Below the pieces are notes generated by a model. That model searched no databases and was not told where the DNA came from. It was given only the letters and a program-made list of their open reading frames with translations. A stretch of 64,000 bases of DNA from Allolobophora icterica (Eukaryota > Annelida > Clitellata > Crassiclitellata > Lumbricidae). Of this stretch, positions 45,211 through 58,042 are shown one piece after another. Location: assembly GCA_963556255.1 (NCBI GenBank), contig OY744605.1, positions 86,705,539 through 86,769,538 of the forward strand, written 5' to 3'. Every line of letters begins with the position of its first letter. The first letter of the stretch is position 1. Position numbers and translations under genes: made by a program.

Positions 45211-45593
45211 CTTGGATGTTAGGTTAATCAGAGATTCTGAATTCAACGGAACACTGACAAGTTCCAAGGCCCAACTTAGGAAAGATTTTAAGATTTCGTA
45301 TTCAACTGGTCATATCTTAACTGTTCATTCGACTTAAATTCTTCACATCTGTTCATCAATTGAAGACAGAGTCTGTGTTCAACATATTCTCTCCAAACTC
45401 TGACCTCATGCTCATTGCTCATGGGTTGCTTATGGCTGTTTAAATCAACTCACTTGGAATAATTCCAGTGTATCGTATGCTGCGTTTCCAATGGATACAG
45501 TTACCATGGTAACTCATAGCATAGAATCGGCATTTTGTTAGGATGTAAATGAAGAAAACGGTTTGATTGAATTGTTTTTTGTTTGTATTGTCA

Positions 45594-48500
45594 GGAATTT
45601 CGTTTGAAATTTAGCATGTTAGTGGTTCAAAGGACTAACATTAGAAATGTCTTCCACAACTCCGTTTCCATGCTTCCACCAGAGACCACCTTCCATCTTC
45701 CAGCCTGTCTTCAGCTCCACCTTTCAACTCTCTCTGTCTTTCATAATCCTCATCTTTCATCATCTCGGAAGATGTTCCGGAACACAGTACAATGAGGTGG
45801 CGTTTACGATCGCAGAGGGTCAGCCAATCGGAACGGTGCTAGGGACAATACCTACGTTGCCAGGGCAACGGTACAGTCTGAATCCAGACTCCGGTCTCTT
45901 TGCTATAAACGATGAAACGGGAGCGCTGACGACGAAAGCGCCACTGCGAAGGGACTCCCTGCCGAGTAATCCGATGACAATCCTTGCTCAGAGTCTTCCT
46001 CTGCCTCCACAACACGTCATCAGAATCCAAATAACTGTCCTCACAACAAACAACTACAGTCCTTCGTTTTCCCCGGAACGCATCGACGTTCAGTTTTCCG
46101 TCTCTGATCGGACAGGAAGTCGTGTCCTGCTTCCGTCTGCAACGGACCGTGACAGTGGAATGAGTGGAACAATTGTCGAGTATAAGATCGTGAGCGGAGA
46201 CAATGCTGGATTGTTCAGTTTGGTTTTAGTTAACAGTACGGAGAAATCTTTGCTCTATCTAAGCAACACTCTGACACTCACTCCGTCAACTTCTTACGTC
46301 TTAAACATTTCCGCCAAAGATGGTGGCATTCCTTCACGGTTCGGTTATCTTTCAGTCAACGTGTCTGTCTCCGATTCCAACACTGACAGCACTGCTCCCG
46401 TTTTCAATCAGAGCACATACTCTACAATTGTCAGTCGATCGTTTGCGATCGGGTCCTTTGTTGTTCAGGTCTGGGCGACTAATTCCAACCCCAGTTCGGA
46501 AATTGTCTACCAACTCATCGATGACAGCAACGGCCAGTTTGCAATTGATGCTGAGACTGGCATCATAAGAAGCCAGAAGTCGCTCAACTGTGACGGTTCC
46601 TGTGATGGAACAGCCATCGACTGTCAACCAAACACCTGTCAGCTGATTGTGGAGGCAAAGGATCTCACTCAGGCGTATCCGATTGCGTCTCGGGTATTTG
46701 TTTCTGTGATGGTTAGGGATGGAAGCACCGAAGGTCCATCGATCCGGTTTCATGAGCAGGGAACCAGTGGACAGGTGGTTGTGGATGAGAAGAAAGTAGT
46801 TGGTGCGGTGGTGGAGGTGATCAGTGTGACTGATGTGGATGCAAGTCCTTCCATCCTCCAAATCATTCATGGAAATGATGCTGGCGATTTCCGCCTTGAA
46901 CCGGCCAGTCTTCGGTCACTCACTCTCGTCACTCTCGCTCGAAGCCTTGACCGCAATCGCATTGACCGATACAACCTGACGATCGAAGCAAGGACTTCGT
47001 CTCCACCGATTCGCAGTTCCGTCGCTTTTCTCGTAATCATCGTTCGCACATCGAATTCTAGTTCTCTGGTCTTTGATCCCCCGTTTTATGAATCACGTTT
47101 GAGTGAATTGTCTCCAGTTGGTAGCTACGTGGCAGCCATGAGCGCTCGTAGCAGAGGAAGTGACGTCATTGTGGGCGTTCGATATTCCATTTTGACCGGA
47201 AATGACATGGACTGGCTGACGATTAATATCCTGACTGGTCTGGTGACCACAAAGCGATCCCTCAGTGTTCGCGTTCAATCGAGTCTCATTGTGACTGTTG
47301 AGGCATCATCTGCAGGTTCAACAGCTCTCGCTAATCTCACGGTTGCTATATCTTCTGGTAATGCAGACCCTCCCAGTTTCACCCATGACCCCTACTATAT
47401 AACCCTCGACGAAGGGGATGACCCGGGTCAGGTGATCATCACCGTTTCCGCTTCCTATGGAGACGGCACGGGTCCTGTTCTCTTCCGGTTGGATTCCGAC
47501 GCGGAAGACAGGTATCCTGGAATGTTCCAGGTTGGAGAGACATCTGGGGAGCTGATCACTCTAAGGTCACTCGACCGAGAGGAGTTTTCCAGTTACGAAG
47601 TGAAGATCGTTGCAAGGAATGGATGGAATCCAAGGATGTCGTCAACGGCAACGGCTGTCATCAGACTGAATGATATCAATGACAATCAACCTATGTTCCA
47701 GGCTTTGTTTCTCATTGTTCGTTTGTTGGATTCAGAAGCGCTAACAGCTGGTAGGACTGCTTTGGTGCAAGTCCAAGCAACAGATGAAGACCTCGGCGAT
47801 TGGGGAACTGTCAGGTATTCGATCATAAGTGGAGCGGAGTCAGTATTTGCCATCGATGCTTTGACCGGATGGATTAGTATCACATGTGAGGTGACGCGGT
47901 TGACAAAGTCCGTCTATACGATGTCTGTCCTCGCACGTGACCTCGGTGGCCTTGCATCTCCAAGGCCTGCGACTGTCCTCGTATTAACAAACAGTGCGTC
48001 TGAACTGTCCTTCTCTCCTTCAGGAGGACTGCGTCTTACGATGGTCGAGGACGATGGACGGTTTCCAGCGGTGGTTGGAAGACAGGTTGGTCAAGTTCAG
48101 ACAGGGTCAAGGCCGACTAGTATTGCATATTTGATAGCAGATGGTGATCCATTTGGAGTTTTTTCCATTGAAAACGACACGGGATGGATAAAAACCGCTC
48201 TACCGGTTGACAGGGAGAATTGCTCTTTCTATTCGCTCACGGTTATCGCCACAACCTCATCTTATTACGGTATTACAATTGTAAATATTACGATAACTGA
48301 TCTAAACGACAATGTCCCCAGATTTCCAAGTTCAGCAGCAGTTTTTGATGTGGATGAAAACATTCCCATTGGACAAGACATCTTCCGTGGAAGAGCCAAC
48401 GATCCGGATTTTGGTGTCAATGGAACAGTTCGCTATTCATTGACAGCGAATTCGTCGACTTTTATGATGATTGATAAAGTGAATGGAGTTCTGAGGCTGA

Positions 48501-50848
48501 TGGCACTCCTTAACAGCAGAACAACAGATGTCATATCAGTGTTCATAGTCGCCACAGATGCCGGAAGTCCTTCGTTGTCTGCAATCCAGATGTTGACGAT
48601 CCACGTTCAGATCGTCAGTGATCATACACCAATGTTCAACCAGAGCGAGTACAGAGTGGCTGTCAATGAATCAGATCCAATCAACAGACGATTCCTCTGC
48701 GTCATAGCAACGGTTGCTAACGTTGGAATCGATGGAATCGTAATCCATAGCATCGCATATGGAAATAGCGATGGTAGAATCGAGATCTTTCCAGACGGAT
48801 GTCTCTACATCGCTTCTGCTCTTGACCGAGAAGTGACCGATATATATGCACTGACCATAGAGGCCTCTGTTGGAGGGACGTGGGGCAACCGGAGCTCCAC
48901 CTGTGACGTTGTCATCGTTGTCTTAGACGCCAATGACAACGACCCTATCTTCTGGAATACAACGTACAGCTACGTCATCGTCGAGGAAAGTCCAGCAGAA
49001 GACTTTGCGGCCATGTTCCTAGCGAGCGATCGTGACATTGGAAGGAATGCGGAGCTCTTGTTTTCCATTGAAAGTAGCACGGATGGTGGATTCCGGATTG
49101 ATCCTCTCAGCTCTCTCCTCACAACGTCACGTGTGTTCGATCGGGAGCAGGTGATGCGTGACGCCGGAAGCAACGTGTTGCACGTGACGGTTGTCGCGTC
49201 CGATTGTGGATTGATGCAAAGGCACGGTCACGCCTCAGTTGCGATTATCATTGCAGATATAAATGACAATGCACCAAGATTCATCGAGAGTTCCTACGAG
49301 TTCATCGTTCGGGAAGATGCAGCGATCGGAGCATGGATTGGGAATGTGACTGCTGTGGATCCGGATGCTGGAAGGAATGGATCCGTTTCCTATTCCATAG
49401 TCGATGGAAATGATTCTGGAATGTTTTCTGTGAAGACGGTCACGGGTGAATTGGCACTCGTGCATCCACTCGACCGTGAATCGTCTGAGTCTTACGTCAT
49501 TGTGATTCAGGCGATGGATGATGGACTTCCGGTTTCCCTCAAGAGTTCAGTCGCTGTGAGGATTCTTGTTGAAGACGTAGAAGATGAGTTGCCCATCTGG
49601 GTGGAATTTCCCACCTACGGCCTCAACGTCAGCTGTCGAGCTGACGTAGGGCAACTGGTCGGTCACGTGCTGGCGGTAGATGGCGACACCAGGAACAGTT
49701 CAAAGGTCATCTACGAAATGAGTCCAAGAGGTGGAAGCCAGGCATTCGTCATGGAAACGATGACTGGAAGGATCTACGTCTCTCAACGGATGAACTGCAC
49801 TCAACCATCGACACAGGTGCTGATGAATGTGTCCGCTGGTTGTCCAAGAGACGCTCCTACGTTGAGATGGACCAATGCAGCTGTCGTCATCAATATCCTC
49901 GACTCCAACGACCACACTCCACAGTTCCTTTCCAGTCCTTCCACTTTTCCACTCGCCGAAGACTCTCCACCTGGTAGCGCCATCTTCGCAGTTCAGGCTT
50001 TTGACGAGGACCTCGGTCCGAACTCCATCTTCCTATATACCATCTCCTACCAGACCCCAATGAATGCTAACTTCACGGTGGATGGCACAAGTGGATTGGT
50101 TGTTGTCAATGGCAACGTTGACAAACAGTTGACAGACAGGTTTCAGCTGGTTGTCACGGCAACCAACGTTGCGATGAAGACGAGGCGAGTGAGTTCGCAG
50201 AAGAGAGTAGACGTCATCGTCGTCAATGGCAACGATAGCATTCCGGAATTCTGGTCACCAGATGTCGTGATTCTTCGACAAGGTCTTTCATCTGGAACCC
50301 TGCTTACAACTGTCAAAGCTTCTGTGTTGGACGGGTGGGGAACCAGCGGCCGCATTGGATACGAAATGGTCAGCGCAAACGACATGCAGCTGTTCGTTTT
50401 AGATGCAACGAATGGTCATATCTACGCTGGCCCTAATTTCATCTCTCAATCTTTATATTCCGTTGAGATTCGTGCTACGAATCTTGACCATCCATCCAAG
50501 TCCTCTTCTCTCCAGCTCACCTTAATGACCCCAACATCATCCAATGACGGACCTTCCTTTTCCCAGGCCACTTACACCGGACAGATCCGTGAGAACGCAG
50601 CCAAGGGTACCAGCGTCCTATCTGTGTCCGCTTCCTATCCAGGAAATCCGTCAGCCAGAATCGAATATTTCATAACAAACATCACATCTGGAGGTCAAAT
50701 CCAAAAACGTTTCTTCCAGATTGACCTTAAAACTGGATCAATTTCTTCAACGCGATCGATCGACCGTGAAGACGGATACGGTTCATTTACTCTCGATGTT
50801 TTCGCAGTTGACCGAACATCAGGAATTCTTGGCAGACGAGGAACTCAG
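45594..50848 (+). CDS. giant cadherin exon, about 16 extracellular cadherin repeats
   Basis: Acceptor TTTTTTGTTTGTATTGTCAG before 45594; donor CTCAG/GTAAGG at 50848. The frame from ATG 45647 codes 1734 residues and ends in phase 0. About 16 tandem cadherin repeats of 100-110 residues follow an N-terminal part with a hydrophobic stretch (LSLSFIILIFHHLG, a possible signal peptide). The Ca-binding linker DxNDN is clear in only a few repeats (LNDINDNQP, ITDLNDNVP, LDANDNDP, IADINDNAP, LDSNDHTP); many others lack it. LDRE-type and A-x-D motifs are frequent. No transmembrane segment or cytoplasmic tail is coded here, so more exons must follow, probably beyond the window. Closest in style to Fat/Dachsous-like large cadherins; the orthologue is not assigned. 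Product expected at the cell surface, mediating adhesion. Confidence 0.93.
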
Positions 50849-50995
50849 GTAAGGTTTTCTAGTTTATCTGGTTTCGTAGAATTATTGTAGGATTTCAAAA
50901 GTTTATGAATACAATTTATGAGAATTGATTTTGAATAGAGTGATTGTTTGATTGAGGTTGGATTGATTTGGCTTAGTGCGTGGATCAGTGATCTT

Positions 50996-51236
50996 ACCTA
51001 CGTATGTATTTACTTTCAGTACTGTTTTACCTATTTACTAACTCACCTACTTATGTACTAACTTACCGACCAACTTACCTATTTCATGTACTTACTTATC
51101 TACGTACTTACCTACTTATGTACTTACTTATCTACTTAGCATACTTACTTCCCTACATACATACTTATTTCCCTACATACCTACTAACTTACTTACGTAC
51201 TTCAATACTTACCTACCTACCTACTTACCTACTTGG
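50996..51236. repeat. TACTTACCTAC-type minisatellite
   Basis: About 60 imperfect tetramers (TACT, TACC, TATC) in 240 bp. Confidence 0.85.
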
Positions 51237-51407
51237 TGACCGATTTGCTTTTAAATCGGTCTTGACTGATGTTGGTTGGAAGTGGTGAATTGATCATCTG
51301 GTGTCTGGTTTGACCAGACATGAGACGTTTCTCCTTTGGTCAGTTCTCTTATCGAAAGATTTAGTTCCTCTTCGTTAATTATCTGGATTATTACCTTGAT
51401 TGAGTTT

Positions 51408-51490
51408 AGGGCGGTTGGCCCTCGCCCTGGTCTTGGCTGGCCCTCGCCCTGGCCTTGGTTGACCCTCGCCCTGGCCTTGGCTGGCCCTGT
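51408..51490. repeat. 24-bp CCCTCGCCCTGGYCTTGGYT minisatellite
   Basis: Three full units plus a partial one. Confidence 0.9.
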
Positions 51491-53278
51491 CTAATGCCTT
51501 GACGGAATTTAAAGTCGAACCATTGTGACTTTATGTGTAATTAATTAATGAATCAATTAATCTTTAAGTTATGAATTTCCTTCGGCTGTCGTCTGTTTTA
51601 TATTTCGTCTTGGAGAGTCATTCAGTGATTGAGTTATTTATGGCTTTAGTAATTAAGAGTCGATCTTAACTCAGTTAATTATGACTTATGATTAAGTTTG
51701 GCGTCGACAATTTAGTCAATTTTTAGTGAGACTGCGATTCTAACCGTTCAACTGAGTTCCGACTGAGACTTAACGTTAAACGTCGATTCTTTTCTGATCT
51801 GTCGTCGATCCCCAAGGAAATAAACACTTTTGCTGTTCTGTTTGGCGATGATTTATCAGTGGAATATTTACTTCGGTCACAGAGCAGTACAATAATTTAT
51901 ACGCGAACAGAAGGCGAAATAAATTGCAACCCTGGCGATAGATTGGGTCCTCAAAGAGACGACCTTCTCATCGCGGACCATCATAGGTCCGGGATGATGA
52001 TGGTCCGGGATCTGCCTTGGTCTTCTGCCTTAGGTCTTCTCATATTCATAAGGTGGCTGCTTTGCATATAATTACTTTAGAACTTTGCTAAATTACCGCA
52101 CTGATATTGCACATACTAGGATGAAATTATTCCCGATAAGATATTCTGTCCCTTCGGTATTTTGAATAAGCTTCCAGATGACGTCACACATCTACCCACT
52201 GTTTAAGAATAAGCTTAAAGACTTATCTCTGTTAAAATATCAGTTTTCTTTAGTTCATTGTGTAGTAAACATTAAATTTAATTTTTGAACTGTTACTACT
52301 GCCAAATATTATCCAGAAAAAGACCAGTCCAAGCCTCAGTGGGTCCATTTGACCATTTTGGATTCACTTTTTGACTCTTCAATCATTTAGCTCATACCGG
52401 ATACCTCCTCAGCAGGTGTGCATCGGGACTATGAGAAAAGGAACTAAATGTCTTCTCCCTCTACTCTACTAGGAAATATCTTTTGCTGCTATATTGACTT
52501 GATTCTGGCTTGATTTTGCTTTGTGCATTTGACAGTTGACTCCGGTGCGATAGAAGTTACTAATTAATAATCAGTTACTGATATTTAGGAACTTACTTAC
52601 TTACTAGCTGTATAGGTATTCGAAAGGTATTTCTTCTGAAAAGGGAGATGGTTTAGTTTTGTATCGGTTGATCATTGATCAGGTCATATCCGAGGTGCAG
52701 TTCTTGTGAGTTATCTGCTTGGAAGAGGGTTCTTGGCCCTGGAGAATCGCAGCGACACTTTTACCCCTCAGAGACAATTCAGTGGGTAAACATCCTTGTT
52801 GAAGAGGACTCGGAATTAATTAGTTTAAGTAATTTACTGAGTTTCTTCATTCCAAGGGACTATTGCACTTCGAGTGTTTACTGTTGTGATTTGTCAAATT
52901 GAAATTCCAAATTTCCGGTTGAATTTCTCAGTCCATATAGTTGGACCAACGGATTGGGGTGATTTAAGGGGGGAACCACAGTACAGTCAACCTCCATTTC
53001 AATTACCCTCGCCCTCTCCAGCCACGCCTCTCTTCAGCCTCAAGTCCACCAAAGAAATTCATTATCGATTGGGTTTCTTAAGTCGGTTGTCACACTTACG
53101 AATTCAGTTGGCTAGAAATCTCATTGTTGACTTTCTTAACTTTCTTAGGGAAATTAGTCTTACGGACTGATGTCCTCGATAATGACCTGATTACGGCTTG
53201 TGTTTGGTCCGCCATCATCAATGCTTAGCTAAACCGATGACGATGATGATAATGATGATGGTGGTTATAGCGGTGGTT

Positions 53279-53349
<71 letters not shown>
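53279..53349. repeat. (GAT)n array, left of LINE insertion
   Basis: About 70 bp of GAT. The same motif resumes at 54206 on the far side of the LINE fragment. Confidence 0.96.
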
Positions 53350-53350
<1 letters not shown>

Positions 53351-54204
53351 GTATTGTATTGTATTGTATTCGGATATTTATAAAGCGCTTCTAGCGGGAG
53401 GGCCATTCAGAAGCGCTCCCAGTGCGATAGACCCCGAGAGAAAAAGCAAGTTTTAAGAAAGGTAAAAGAGGAAGAGACGCTACCTGAGAGAATAGAAGAA
53501 CGAACAAACGGAGGAAGCCCATTCCAAAGAGCAGGGCCAATGGAAGCAAACGACCTAGATTGAGCCAGTGAAGTCCTGACACGGGGAACGAGGAGGTCCA
53601 AACGGTCAGATGAACGAACAGGACGAAGAGAAGCCGCAGAGTGAGGGCGATGAAATAAGTCACATAAATATTTTGGAGCGAAACCAAGCTGAGCCTTAGA
53701 GACAAGGATGAGGACCTTAAATTGGATGCGGGCAGAAAGCGGGAGCCAGTGGAGTTCTTCTGCCATAAAGGTGGTGATATGAGAGAATCGAGGAAGACGG
53801 GCAATTAATCTAGCAGCAGCATTGAGAACGGACTGAAGAGGAGCAAGACGGACTTTGGGAAGACCAATGAGGAGGGAATTGCAGTAGTCAAGTCTAGAGC
53901 AGACAAATGCATGGACAATTGAAGTGAAAATTGGAGATGACAGAGAGCGACGGATAGCTCTAAGGCGCCTTAGGTGAAAATAGGAAGTGCGAGTGAGTTT
54001 GGAAATGTGTTCAGTAAAGGTGAGAGAATTGTCAAGGGTCACTCCTAGATCACGAACGCTAGACGAGAAAGTGAAAAGCGGAAACCTTTGAGACAGCACA
54101 GCAAAGTCGAGTTTTTTAAGTTGCTGAGGAGTGCCAAACCAGATAAACTGGGTTTTTGACGAATTGAGGGAGAGGCGATTGCAAGACATCCAGGTATGAA
54201 GATC
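53350..54204 (-). mobile_element. L2-like LINE fragment inside a (GAT)n array
   Basis: Minus strand: a 260-residue frame (54189-53407) covers the end of reverse transcriptase and the C-terminus (NSSKTQFIWFG, HAFVCSRLDYCNSLLIGLP, LHWLPLSARIQFK, RSFASIGPALWNGLP). Then a short 3' UTR with AAGCGCTTTATAAATATC and an (AATAC)n tail. 5' truncated, no FADD box left. Confidence 0.9.
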
Positions 54205-54205
54205 A

Positions 54206-54206
54206 C

Positions 54207-54239
<33 letters not shown>

Positions 54240-54362
54240 AATGATAATTTTGATGATGATATTGGTAGCTGGGGTTATGATAATGATGATGATGATGATT
54301 ATGGTGATGTTGATGATGATATTGATTACGATGGTGGTGGTGATGATGATGACGATGACGGC
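54206..54362. repeat. (GAT)n array, right of LINE insertion
   Basis: GAT units with GTT/AAT interruptions; continues the array at 53279-53349. 54363-54622 has no gene, with a GGA-rich patch at about 54470-54520. Confidence 0.93.
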
Positions 54363-54619
54363 AGGAATAAACTTATAAGAGAGTCTTTGATGAGATTTGG
54401 TTAGATGAGACATTGTCTTTGTTGGAGGATAATTATAGTAACAATGGAAATAACTGAGTGTTGTTTTTGAAGGAGGAGGAAGAGGAGGAAGAGGGGGAGG
54501 AAGAGTGGAGGTGGACGGAGAAGCGGTGGCTAAGTGGCCTGTATGGGCATAATGTGGTTACTGATAGGGATGTTAGTGGACAGGCATTAGTTGGAGAGGA
54601 CAATGGAGCCATTGACTCT

Positions 54620-54622
<3 letters not shown>

Positions 54623-54709
<87 letters not shown>

Positions 54710-54728
54710 TATATATAATATATATATA
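54623..54728. repeat. (TA)n tract
   Basis: About 100 bp, nearly pure TA, directly against the truncated LINE on its right. Confidence 0.97.
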
Positions 54729-55302
54729 GCTGCTTCTACCCTTGTCCATGCGTTTGTGGTTTCCCGTCTGGACTACTGTAGCGCCCTTTATGCTGGCCTC
54801 CCAGCTGCCCGCCTTGGGTGTTTGGACCGGGTTTTGCGTGCAGCCGCACGTCTTATTGGTCGCATCCCCAGATTTGGCCAGGTTTCTCTTTATATGCGGG
54901 ATGTTCTGCACTGGCTCCCTTTCCCGCTGCGGATCGCCTATAGGGTCTCTGCACTGGTTAGGCGTTGTCTAGAGGGACTTGCTCCCCCATACCTGCGGGA
55001 GTTGTGTCGCTCTACCTCGGGGGTCTTGCGGAGATCTGCTCTTCGCTCGGCTGACCAGGCCGAGCTATTGGTCCCCCGCACGCGGACAGCCATTATGCAG
55101 CGACGTTCTTTTTCGGTCGCTGGACCTGCAACCTGGAATGGCCTTCCTGTTGCACTTCGCCTGGTCCCTATGACTCACTCTACCTTGTTTCTTGCAAACT
55201 TAAAAACTACTCTCTTTAGCCGTGGTTGGACTAGGAGCGCTCCTGAGTAGATAACCTTGAAGGGGCGCTATATAAAAGCTCATTAATAATAATAATAATA
55301 AT
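54729..55302 (+). mobile_element. CR1/L2-group LINE 3' fragment
   Basis: Starts abruptly after (TA)n at STLVHAFVVSRLDYCSALYA, a conserved C-terminal ORF2 motif, and keeps an open frame to TAG at 55248-55250. Then GGGGCGCTATATAAAAGCTC and an (AAT)n tail. A different, more GC-rich family than the copy at 53350. Only the C-terminal 170 residues remain. Confidence 0.9.
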
Positions 55303-55315
55303 AAATATATATATC

Positions 55316-55747
55316 TCTTTGTCTCTTTGTGCTGTCGGCTCTAGGAGCCCTAGCGATCGTCATGCTACACAGTCTCCGTTGCCGTCTTGCTACTTCTCCC
55401 AGTAGCCCTTGAGTCGCGCTTTGGCCTGGGAGTCCCACCTCAGCGCTCCGGCCTGGGAGTCCCTCCATCCGCGACCATCGGCGTGGTTTGGTGTGTCGCA
55501 TGACGATTTTCTTGGCATGATTAACAGGGGTGGTTTGCCATTGCCTTCCCCTGGTTTTGCCTGCCGTGCCCGTTCGTTCCCCTTCCTAGGAAGGGTACCA
55601 ACGGTCCGCACCACGAGAAGGTGGGCACGGAGGACTTTGGTTCACCAGCCCAGGTCGGATCCGAGTCTACGCTCATCAGAGTCGTCGGTCAGGTCGCCTC
55701 CCTGCTTTACTCTGTAACAGAGTGACTGGTGAACCTTTGCGGACCAA
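55316..55747 (+). mobile_element. interspersed repeat family C, copy 2
   Basis: Matches 13915-14246 over about 330 bp (TTTGTGCTGTC, CTAGCGATCG, GGGGTGGTTTGCCATTGCC, CGGAGGACTTTGGTTCA, ACTCTGTAACAGAGT), with about 100 bp extra in its first third. Flanked by AT-rich AAATATAT on both sides. Confidence 0.78.
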
Positions 55748-55770
55748 ATATATGTATATATATACTGGGT

Positions 55771-55806
<36 letters not shown>
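55748..55806. repeat. (TA)n tract
   Basis: TA repeats interrupted by ACTGGGTTGCA. Confidence 0.93.
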
Positions 55807-55807
<1 letters not shown>

Positions 55808-57144
55808 TGGGGTTGTTTCGGACGGAGAGATAAGCCCCCTGCGGCTGGTGCTACCCACGAAAGCCCCCATCCATTGACTTTGTCACCGGTTATATCGCCT
55901 GTTCTTAGTGCGAAGGAGGAGGAGGAGGGCGAGGAGGAGGAGGTGTCGAATTGCCGGAGGCTGTCCAAGAGGAGAGGAAGCGTTTTAGAAGGGTTGACAG
56001 CAGCACTGCGTTGAAAGATCTAGGCTTAGATCCATTCTTTGTTAACCCTTCTGATTCTGACTAGCCATTTGCTGGGTTAATCTCAAAGTCTCCCTAGGGA
56101 AGGGGTAGATCGCCTATCCTTTGTTCTACCCTTATGGAATGTCTTTAGACTTCCATCCGATCCCATTTTCCATTCCTCCACCCCAACCCCATTCAGCCTT
56201 AAGATGCCCCACTCGAAATCACTATTCGTAGGCATTCCATTGACGACAAACGTTGCTGGTCAGTTGGACTTTCACAGCTATGTTGGTCACAGCTATGTTG
56301 GTCATCTCTACCTTGACCGCTATTGAGCCGAAATGATTCTCATCATTTGGACAGGGCGCTGGGTCTTTCCTGCCTTCCTGCTTTCATCCATTCTTCACTT
56401 CACGTCTATAGACAATCCCTCTGATACGACACAGCGCTCGTGAATAAGCTGGTGCCCTGCGCTTAGCGTTAGAGAAGCGCTTTAGCAATATCAGAAGTTG
56501 TCTTTTGGAAGAACCACTCGTCTTGTGAATAGAAGTTAAATCGGACATCATTCTGTTTAGGAAGCTGCAATCATTTTAACTGAGAACATGATGGAATGTG
56601 ATTACAAAGCTATTGCAACAAACAATATTGGTCTGTTTTGTTGCTTGATTATAATGCATTGTGTGATTCATTTCGGTGTAAAACCTGGGACAAGTATGGC
56701 AGCTATATTCGTCCCAGGTAAAACTAGTCAATAGTTTTAGTTGATCCACCAGACTTTAGGAAGCAGGTTCTACGGCCTTTTCATCTGGCCTCTGCAGGTA
56801 ACCTCAGCATGTGGCCTCGTATTGTGGCCTGTTTATGTCCCTTGAGGCAATGCCTCCACATTCTTATGTTAATTAAAATAGTTTCTATATGGAGTGCAAC
56901 AGAGTTATTGAATTGTGTCGTGAGTATATTCTCCAATTATATTCCAACTCAGTTTCTGTTGTTGGTCGATTTTTCTCTGATTTCTGATTCCATTCTGACT
57001 TCTGTCAATTGATTAATTGAGAAATGACGGCCGGATATGTCGGCAAATGCAGGAGATGTTAATTAAAGGGTTTCACTTGTAGCACTGGCTACCCCCCACC
57101 CCACCCCCTCCCCCCCCAGGGGCAGTTTATACACTATATGTGGA
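55807..57144. other. no gene recognised
   Basis: GGA-rich patch at about 55914-55945, then non-coding DNA with no clear repeat or exon. Confidence 0.5.
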
Positions 57145-57360
57145 CCGGTGCCCGTTGGTTAGAGCGCTGGACCTGTAACTCGTAGAGTACGGGTTCGATT
57201 TCTCTACCCTGAGACGGTTAAGCTGTGTAGGGACCTTAAGGAAGTCCTTAACTCACAATTGCTCAGCGCCATCGATGTTCTGTTGTATGGTCGTGTGTGT
57301 ACTTCTGAAGTTTGGAAGGAGCGCAATATCAAATACAGTTGTATTGTATGTGGACATTGA
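57145..57360 (+). mobile_element. tRNA-derived SINE (same family as 7870)
   Basis: Head GTTGGTTAGAGCGCTGGACC (box A) and ACGGGTTCGATTTC (box B), then AGTCCTTAACTCACAATTGC and an end in AATATCAAATACAGTTGTA. The best-preserved copy of this subfamily here. Confidence 0.75.
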
Positions 57361-57469
57361 GAACCGTCTCCTCATGCGCCCACTGGTTGCTATGGAAACG
57401 GGCTCAAGATGACGACATTATAAGAGACGGGAGAATGGGATTAAGGAGGAAGGGTGAAACAATCGTAAT

Positions 57470-57560
57470 CATAAACTCTAATTTCTAAAGCGCTACTCTA
57501 AAGTTAAGCTCAGGGCACCAGTTTATTCACGAGATCTCCGTCGTGTCAGAAGTGTTGTTT
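57470..57560. repeat. interspersed repeat family F, copy 2
   Basis: Shares AAAGCGCTACTCTAAA and ACCAGTTTATTCACGA with 26770-26880. Confidence 0.5.
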
Positions 57561-57794
57561 GGTATAACAGCAAGAGGTATCAATCGGGGTATACTAGTTA
57601 TCGTTTATGGTATTACTTAAGATGTGTCCTCCGTGTTTATTGTGTATGGCATACGACACCGAGTTGTGTAAGCTCTGCGTTGCAACTCCTTTTGGGTCTA
57701 CTGCAGGATGTGTCGACAAGATGTTTACAACATTGTTAGATGCTGTTAGATTATCCCCAATGCACCTCGACTCAGGAACCAACTTCCGTCTGAA

Positions 57795-57910
57795 TTCCGC
57801 AGATTCACATGCAGTAACCGTCTCAGGGTGGGAAGATCGAACCCTTATTCTCCGTGTTACAGGGCGATCGTTCTTGCCAATCGACCACCCTGCCACACCA
57901 TATATGATCT
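57795..57910 (-). mobile_element. tRNA-derived SINE head, reverse orientation
   Basis: Minus strand shows GGTCGATTGGCAAGAACGAT, CCTGTAACACGGAGAATAAG and box B GGGTTCGATCTTCC, the same family as 7870 and 57145. Confidence 0.65.
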
Positions 57911-57976
57911 GTCATTTCATTTAGTCCAAAAGACAATGCGGTGCTCTTGAGAAACTGAGTTATGTATTCCTGGCAT

Positions 57977-58042
57977 ATACATACAGAGGAAATACATACA
58001 TACAGAGGAAATACATACATGCAGAGGAAATACATACAGAGG
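57977..58042. repeat. CATACAGAGGAAATACATA minisatellite
   Basis: Three to four units of 19-21 bp. Confidence 0.88.

Larger units (their letters stand above)
50849..53278 (+). other. downstream intron of cadherin gene, no further exon found
   Basis: Opens with GTAAGG. I found no cadherin-like frame in the rest of the window. Unique-looking DNA with minisatellites at 50996-51236 and 51408-51490 and a reverse SINE tail near 52540-52575. Confidence 0.55.

Noticed and set aside
57607..57924. 105-residue plus-strand ORF as a gene
   Set aside because: Its C-terminal half is the antisense of a tRNA-derived SINE head, and the rest has no recognisable feature.
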